Source: Domibacillus sp. (GTDB lineage Bacteria; Bacillota; Bacilli; Bacillales; Domibacillaceae). Taken from it: 8,743 bases of DNA. The stretch covers positions 1 to 8,743 of the forward strand of contig JAPSKG010000089.1 of assembly GCA_031177795.1 (NCBI GenBank). The letters are read 5' to 3'. The notes beneath the pieces are model-generated. The model was not told the origin of the DNA and did not search any database. It was given only the letters and a program-made list of their open reading frames with translations. Positions 5,418 to 8,743 of the stretch are shown here, piece by piece (within the stretch, counting starts at the first letter, position 1; every line of letters starts with the position of its first letter). The position numbers and the translations under genes are program-made.

Positions 5418-5819
5418 ATGATCTTAAGAAAATATATGTCGCTGCTGGGGATTGGTTCGGCCAGAATTGACTTGGTTTTGCCGAAAGAAACATATAAACC
5501 GGGTGAACAAATAAAAGGCTATTTTTTAATTCAAGGAGGAACCGTTGACCAGCGCATCACAAGCATTGAATGTGACCTGGTTCTGGAAAACAGCCGCACA
5601 GAAAAAAGCCAAACAATTGATAAAAGCACGATTTTTCTGTCAAAAATGATTCTTGCAGATGAGCTAAATAAAGTTCCTTTTTTATACCGCTTGCCGGATG
5701 ATATTCCTTTTTTGGATAAAGAAGAATCATACAGGTTTAAAACAAAACTAACTTTTGATAAAGGAACTGAAAGTATAGACCAGGACTGGATTAAAATCAC
5801 GCGCGATAAAGCCATTTAA
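5418..5819 (+). CDS. Short Spo0M-like protein (single arrestin-like lobe)
   Basis: A 133-aa cytosolic protein resembling the N-terminal half of Spo0M (SpoOM family). The family start motif GIGSARIDLVL (11-21) is followed by the typical KETYKPGEQIKGYFLIQGG (23-41), and near the end RLPDDIPF (91-98) and DQDWIKI (121-127) resemble the close of the first lobe. Spo0M of Bacillus subtilis is about twice as long (around 258 aa), so this copy lacks the second lobe. The stop is clean and the terC gene follows after 20 bp, so it is probably a naturally short form rather than a recent break. An in-frame ATG at 5403 exists, but its next bases GGAGGG are the ribosome binding site of the ATG at 5418 (7 nt spacing), so the later start is chosen. 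Expression should depend on the Mn2+ riboswitch. Its role is unknown; a part in membrane or exporter control is only a guess. Confidence 0.85.
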   Translation: MILRKYMSLLGIGSARIDLVLPKETYKPGEQIKGYFLIQGGTVDQRITSIECDLVLENSRTEKSQTIDKSTIFLSKMILADELNKVPFLYRLPDDIPFLDKEESYRFKTKLTFDKGTESIDQDWIKITRDKAI

Positions 5820-5839
5820 GGGAAATAAAAAGAGGCGGG

Positions 5840-6634
5840 GTGTTAAACGTGGCGTTTTTATCGGAGTATGTTTCCGCACTGATGCTGCTAGTGATGCTGG
5901 CAGGCTTATTGGCTGCTGACCATGTTTCGGTTTTTTCTGGCTTGGTGCAGCATTTGCCAGACAAAGATCGTAAAAAAGCTATAGGTTATGGGCTAACAGG
6001 TGCACTAGTTTTGCGCATCGCTTTTTTAGCCGCTTTTTCTTTTCTTCTTTATGCATGGCAAGTACAAGCACTCGGTGCTCTTTATCTTTTGTTTACTGCT
6101 TTTAGCCGGATCGCTGAAAAAAGAAAAACGAACAGGGAAAAAGAAACCAGGGCAGGAAATCAACATCCATCTGGATTTTGGGGCACTGTACTAAAAATAA
6201 AATTAGCAGACAGTGTTTTTGCAGTTGAAGCTATTTTAGCGGCGGCCGCTTTAACAGTGTCGCTTCCTGAAACAAACCTTCCGCAAGTTGGAAACGTTGA
6301 TGGAGGTCTTGTTTTTGTTATGTGTGCAGGCGGAGTGATCGGGCTTTTGTTTTTTTGGTTCCTGGGTCCTTTTTCTATAAATCTGCTTCAAAAAAAACCG
6401 GGATTAGAAACAGCTGCTTTTTTTATAATTGGATGGCTGGGCGTTAAACTTGCTGTTCACACATTGTCTTATGAAGAGCTTTCTGTTGTGCCATACGAGT
6501 TTGCTGAATCATTTGAATGGAAATTACTGTTTTATTCTGTGGTTGTATTAATCGCAATGGGTGGCTGGTTTTTATCAACCAAAACGCAGCCTTCACGTTT
6601 TGAAGCAGATCTAACGAGGAGACAAGGAAGCTGA
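5840..6634 (+). CDS. TerC/YkoY-family membrane protein, probable Mn2+ exporter
   Basis: A 264-aa integral membrane protein of the TerC family, whose YkoY/YceF members are linked to Mn2+ export and metal loading of secreted enzymes. Hydrophobic helices fall at about 9-32, 47-70, 74-89, 116-140, 155-178, 190-208 and 228-246. Family features include LAADHVSVFSGLVQHLPDK (24-42), KKAIGYGLTGALVLR (45-59), QALGALYLLFTAF (76-88), FWGTVLKIKLADSVFAVEAI (113-132) and GLETAAFFIIGWLGVKL (188-204). The standard TerC motifs are roughly SADNALVLA and DIxFSxDSI; here they read AADHVSVFS and DSVFAVEAI, so D27 and D124 are kept, N is replaced by H28, and the second motif's Asp by E130. The upstream Mn2+ riboswitch supports the role. 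Start GTG at 5840 has AAAAGAGG only 4 nt upstream; GTG at 5849, with GGGGTG before it, is a good alternative and would shorten the protein by three residues. Confidence 0.87.
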   Translation: MLNVAFLSEYVSALMLLVMLAGLLAADHVSVFSGLVQHLPDKDRKKAIGYGLTGALVLRIAFLAAFSFLLYAWQVQALGALYLLFTAFSRIAEKRKTNREKETRAGNQHPSGFWGTVLKIKLADSVFAVEAILAAAALTVSLPETNLPQVGNVDGGLVFVMCAGGVIGLLFFWFLGPFSINLLQKKPGLETAAFFIIGWLGVKLAVHTLSYEELSVVPYEFAESFEWKLLFYSVVVLIAMGGWFLSTKTQPSRFEADLTRRQGS

Positions 6635-6652
6635 CCTTATCTCCTTTTTGTT
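6616..6652 (+). terminator. Intrinsic terminator of the spo0M-like/terC operon
   Basis: GGAGACAAGG (6618-6627) pairs with CCTTATCTCC (6635-6644) with one mismatch across a 7-nt loop and is followed by TTTTTGTTG. The stem includes the last codons and the stop of the terC gene. On the minus strand the same stem lacks a T-run, so it would be at most a weak stop for the convergent acylphosphatase gene. Confidence 0.8.
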
Positions 6653-6665
6653 GTTTATGCGTTCA

Positions 6666-6938
6666 TTAATACTTAATATGAAATGAATGCAATTGTTGTG
6701 CCGGAACTGATTTTTCCTGAACATGATGGACTTTGGCAAAACGATTTCCGCGTTTTAGTGCAGCAATGAATGAGTTGATTTGTTCAGCTGTTCCTTCTGC
6801 ATGAACTATAACAGAACCATTTTCAAGGTTTTGGACCCAGCCTGCCACATGATGGTCTGCAGCAGTGAGCTGGGCAAAGTAACGAAAACCAACCCCTTGT
6901 ACGTTTCCTGAAATAATAAAATCTTTTGCTTGCTTCAT
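6666..6938 (-). CDS. acyP: Acylphosphatase
   Basis: A 90-aa cytosolic enzyme that hydrolyses acyl phosphates such as acetyl phosphate to the acid and phosphate. The phosphate-binding loop GNVQGVGFR (11-19) with catalytic Arg19 and the GWVQN segment with catalytic Asn37 are both present, as is the following NGSVIVHAEG (40-49) strand. Length is exactly that of the family. The frame is open further upstream to 7046, but AGGAGTG lies 8 nt before the ATG at 6938 and the protein then begins as acylphosphatases do, so the long form is rejected. It is convergent with the terC gene and divergent from ywbE. I see no strong promoter in the AT-rich stretch 6954-7090. Confidence 0.95.
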   Translation of the reverse strand: MKQAKDFIISGNVQGVGFRYFAQLTAADHHVAGWVQNLENGSVIVHAEGTAEQINSFIAALKRGNRFAKVHHVQEKSVPAQQLHSFHIKY

Positions 6939-7121
6939 GGCAAAATCACTCCTATTTATTTCGTTGCGTATAAGTGAAAAAGTCAAAATGCCTCTTTTTC
7001 TTTTTACCCATTGTTCTGAAAAATATCTTTTTTTTTGCAAGATCACTAATCCAGTCCAGTTTAATTGTATTGTAAAGGATTAAGGTCAATTTAAATCGCC
7101 TTTTGCGGGAAAGAAAAAAGA

Positions 7122-7162
7122 CTTTCTTCGATTCCTATCGAAAAAAGCTTTATACTAAAGCT
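7122..7162 (+). promoter_or_regulatory. Two adjacent dyads around a probable -10 box of ywbE
   Basis: The first dyad is CTTTCTTCGAT-TCCT-ATCGAAAAAAG (7122-7147; 10 of 11 pairs, with the core TTCGAT/ATCGAA perfect). The second, AGCTTTA-TAC-TAAAGCT (7146-7162), is perfect and contains TATACT (7151-7156), a good -10 box 37 bp before the ywbE start codon. The -35 position falls inside the first dyad and is poor (TTCGAT). A weak -35 with dyads over the core promoter suggests control by a DNA-binding protein, which is inference. On the minus strand the second dyad is followed by six T and could also be a weak terminator. Confidence 0.45.
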
Positions 7163-7193
7163 AATCGTTACATTGAAAAGGGGATCATTGAAT

Positions 7194-7385
7194 ATGAACG
7201 GAAAAAACAGAAGTGACATTAAACCCGGCATAGCCGTAAATGTGATATTAAAAAAAGACCAGCGTACTGGCATGAAAACCAATGGAATTGTAAAAGATAT
7301 TTTAACAAATTCCAGCTTTCATCCGCATGGCATTAAAGTCCGTCTGCAGGACGGTCAAGTCGGCCGCGTGTGCGATATATTGTAA
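7194..7385 (+). CDS. ywbE: YwbE family protein (DUF2196)
   Basis: A 63-aa basic protein of the YwbE family, of unknown function. The characteristic features are the N-terminal RSDIKPGIAVNVILKKDQRTG (6-26), then GIVKDILTNSSFHPHGIKVRL (31-51) and the ending DGQVGRVCDIL (53-63). The pattern looks like a small beta-barrel that might bind nucleic acid, but that is inference. The ATG at 7194 has AAAAGGGGA upstream with 10 nt spacing; the in-frame TTG at 7173 lies before that ribosome binding site and is rejected. The gene is transcribed alone and ends in a very strong terminator. Confidence 0.93.
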   Translation: MNGKNRSDIKPGIAVNVILKKDQRTGMKTNGIVKDILTNSSFHPHGIKVRLQDGQVGRVCDIL

Positions 7386-7436
7386 TATAAATAACTTCAA
7401 ATTAAAAACGATAGCTTCCGCAAGCTTTACACAAGT

Positions 7437-7474
7437 GAAAAAGCGGTCTCATAAATGTATGAGACCGCTTTTTC
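7437..7474 (+). terminator. Strong terminator of ywbE, likely bidirectional
   Basis: A perfect 16-bp stem (arms 7437-7452 and 7459-7474, core GCGGTCTCAT/ATGAGACCGC) with a 6-nt loop AAATGT. A-run and T-run flank it symmetrically, so it can act in both directions. Confidence 0.92.
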
Positions 7475-7554
7475 ATTTTGCATTATTTCGATTTTGTAAC
7501 GAGGGGATAATCAAAAAGGTTTATTTGTTTCGGTTTCTTTTATCCGAGTAATGT

Positions 7555-7582
7555 AAAAAACGCAAGTTGCACTTTTACTTGC
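7555..7582 (-). terminator. Terminator of the AIM24-family gene
   Basis: On the minus strand GCAAGT pairs with ACTTGC across a 9-nt loop, followed by G and six T. A competing pairing (TTGCAC with GTGCAA, 7568-7573 and 7584-7589) is possible. It lies 24 bp after the stop codon. The remaining bases 7475-7554 show nothing I recognise. Confidence 0.65.
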
Positions 7583-7605
7583 CGTGCAAACGTGAACGGC
7601 ATCAA

Positions 7606-8397
7606 TTAGTCTCCATCGCCGCCGATAAAGTCAAATAACCCGGCCAATCCGCCTTCTCCTTTTGTGCCGCCGTTTTGCGGCATTGCAGCAAATACCCGGC
7701 TGGCAAGCCGGCTGAATGGAAGAGATTGAACCCAAACAGTTCCAGGCCCCCGAAGTGTAGCAAGAAACAGTCCTTCACCGCCAAATAAAGCTGTTTTTAC
7801 ACCGCCAACTGGTTCAATGTTGTATTCTACATCGCCAGTCATGGCAACAAGGCAGCCGGTATCAATACGAATAAGCTCTCCTGGAGCAAGCTTTTTTTCG
7901 AAAATTGTTCCCCCGGCGTGAACAAACGCCAAACCGTCACCTTCAAGCTTTTGCATAATAAAGCCTTCACCGCCAAAAAATCCGGTGCCCAGTTTGCGCT
8001 GAAGTTCAATGCCAACGGATACGCCTTTTGCGGCTGCTAAAAACGCATCTTTTTGACAAATAATTTTACCATTGAGTTCACTAAGATCCATTGGGATGAT
8101 TTTCCCCGGGTAAGGAGAAGCAAATGAAACATGTTTTTTGCCGTTTCCATTATTTGTGAAAGTAGTCATAAACAAACTTTCACCTGTTAAAACACGTTTT
8201 CCCGCTCCAAGCAATTTCCCCATTAAGCCGCTGCGGCCAGATGACCCGTCACCAAAAACTGTTTCCATTTTAATTCCATCATCCATCATCATTAAACTGC
8301 CTGCTTCTGCAATAACGGTTTCTTGCGGGTCAAGTTCTACCTGTACAAATTGCATGTCGTCGCCATACAACTTAAAATCAATTTCATGGTTGTTCAT
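7606..8397 (-). CDS. AIM24 family protein (TIGR00266)
   Basis: A 263-aa soluble protein of the AIM24/TIGR00266 family, named after a yeast mitochondrial protein; the bacterial function is unknown. Family features are the early EAGSLMMMDDGIKMET (31-46), GLMGKLLGAGKRVLTGESLFMTTFTN (57-82), and two related glycine-rich units, FFGGEGFIMQKLEGDGLAF (140-158) and LFGGEGLFLATLRGPGTVW (204-222), which show the internal beta-repeat of the fold. The C-terminus is Gly-rich (242-263) and ends GGDGD, as in many family members. The ATG at 8397 follows a perfect AGGAGG with 7 nt spacing; an in-frame ATG at 8421 precedes that site and is rejected. The gene is monocistronic in this window. No clear promoter was found in 8411-8530 on the minus strand. 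Confidence 0.92.
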   Translation of the reverse strand: MNNHEIDFKLYGDDMQFVQVELDPQETVIAEAGSLMMMDDGIKMETVFGDGSSGRSGLMGKLLGAGKRVLTGESLFMTTFTNNGNGKKHVSFASPYPGKIIPMDLSELNGKIICQKDAFLAAAKGVSVGIELQRKLGTGFFGGEGFIMQKLEGDGLAFVHAGGTIFEKKLAPGELIRIDTGCLVAMTGDVEYNIEPVGGVKTALFGGEGLFLATLRGPGTVWVQSLPFSRLASRVFAAMPQNGGTKGEGGLAGLFDFIGGDGD

Positions 8398-8460
8398 TTT
8401 TTTTCCTCCTTTTCTTTTCATTGCTAATACGGTTTAAATTCTAAAAAGTTTCGAAATAAT

Positions 8461-8502
8461 AAAGAAAAACCAGCCGGAAACGGGATGGTTTCTTGTTTTT
8501 TT
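8461..8502 (+). terminator. Hairpin plus T-run, no plus-strand gene upstream
   Basis: AAGAAAAACCA faces TGGTTTCTT (two bulged A), with an inner CCG-GAAA-CGG tetraloop stem, followed by G and seven T. It has the form of a plus-strand terminator, although the gene to its left is on the minus strand. It may stop antisense transcription or belong to a small RNA or a leader. Confidence 0.5.
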
Positions 8503-8552
8503 CTACCGGCGTAATTATTTAACCGATAATTTTTTCAGTATTGTCAACTTGG

Positions 8553-8606
8553 TCTGCTAATAAACAAGCTAGCAGGTTCGGCCCGGTTTTTGCACCGGGC
8601 TTTTTT
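8553..8606 (+). terminator. Stem-loop plus strong terminator, possible small RNA end
   Basis: GCCCGGT-TTTTGC-ACCGGGC (8581-8600) followed by six T is a clear intrinsic terminator on the plus strand. Just before it, CTGCTA (8554-8559) and TAGCAG (8570-8575) form a second perfect stem. A weaker AT hairpin with T-run lies at 8513-8535 (AATTAT/ATAATT). GATAAT (8525-8530) could be a -10 box, but its -35 is poor. The pair of stems ending in a terminator would fit a small RNA of roughly 70 nt or a regulated leader; no known riboswitch class was recognised. The rest of 8398-8743 has no reading frame I can support. Confidence 0.55.
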
Positions 8607-8690
8607 ATATGAAATTCAAAAACTTTTAGCCGGTTTTATTTACATATCGTCCACTTGAAAAAAGAATATTTTTACATTTCTATAATTTGT

Positions 8691-8719
8691 TTGAACTTTT
8701 TGGTTTTTCTCTATACAAT
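8691..8719 (+). promoter_or_regulatory. Sigma-A promoter pointing out of the window
   Basis: TTGAAC (8691-8696) and TACAAT (8714-8719) are spaced by exactly 17 bp. A second -10-like TATAAT lies at 8681-8686 with TTGAAA 20 bp upstream, which is too far to be good. The promoter would drive a plus-strand gene beginning beyond 8743. Confidence 0.6.
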
Positions 8720-8743
8720 AAGTGTAGCAAAACGCAACATTTA

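Noticed and set aside
8138..8437. 99-codon plus-strand open frame opposite the AIM24-family gene
   Set aside because: Antisense to a recognised family protein, with a Pro/Ser-rich composition and no ribosome binding site.
1..8743. CRISPR array, transposon ends, tRNA or rRNA
   Set aside because: No regularly spaced repeats, transposase fragments, cloverleaf or rRNA-like stretches were seen; the only long repeats are the 26-bp pair at 3631-3689 and the riboswitch hairpins.

Overview
The window looks like a chromosomal housekeeping segment of a low-GC Gram-positive bacterium of the family Bacillaceae. The reasons are strong AGGAGG-type ribosome binding sites, some TTG and GTG starts, hairpin plus T-run terminators after most genes, and a gene set with Bacillus counterparts (YlbC-type CAP protein, YwbE, Spo0M, TerC/YkoY, acylphosphatase, small cold-shock protein). 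I see no mobile element, tRNA, rRNA, CRISPR array or phage gene. The species cannot be fixed from the sequence alone.

Layout. 1-989: an EamA/DMT-family exporter on the plus strand. 990-1405: a 66-aa cold-shock protein with a long leader, a perfect dyad just before its ribosome binding site, and a strong terminator. 1430-3611: two minus-strand genes, a ten-helix DoxX-like membrane protein followed 49 bp later by a secreted or anchored CAP-domain protein of the YlbC type. 3612-3829: a divergent control region. 3830-5143: an ACT-domain malic enzyme, plus strand. 5201-5367: a yybP-ykoY type Mn2+ riboswitch with a tandem-hairpin expression platform. 5418-6634: the two genes it controls, a one-lobe Spo0M-like protein and a TerC/YkoY-family membrane protein. 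6666-6938: acylphosphatase, minus. 7194-7385: ywbE, plus. 7606-8397: an AIM24 (TIGR00266) family protein, minus. 8398-8743: a gene-free stretch with plus-strand hairpins and a promoter pointing out of the window.

The most informative parts are non-coding. The malic-enzyme promoter region carries a near-perfect CcpA cre site and an upstream palindrome that fits both Rex and Fnr consensus, so the gene looks tied to carbon supply and redox state. The same divergent region holds two 26-bp direct repeats, exactly 33 bp apart, just upstream of the DoxX-like gene; these look like tandem operators. The Mn2+ riboswitch has five complementary segments (A-E) that can pair as A:B plus C:D (read-through) or B:C plus D:E (termination). 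It puts a half-size Spo0M-like protein in the same unit as a TerC-type exporter whose metal-site motifs differ from the family standard.

No wholly new multi-gene system is evident. The riboswitch-spo0M-terC unit and the doxX/malic-enzyme divergent control region are the best candidates for a second look.
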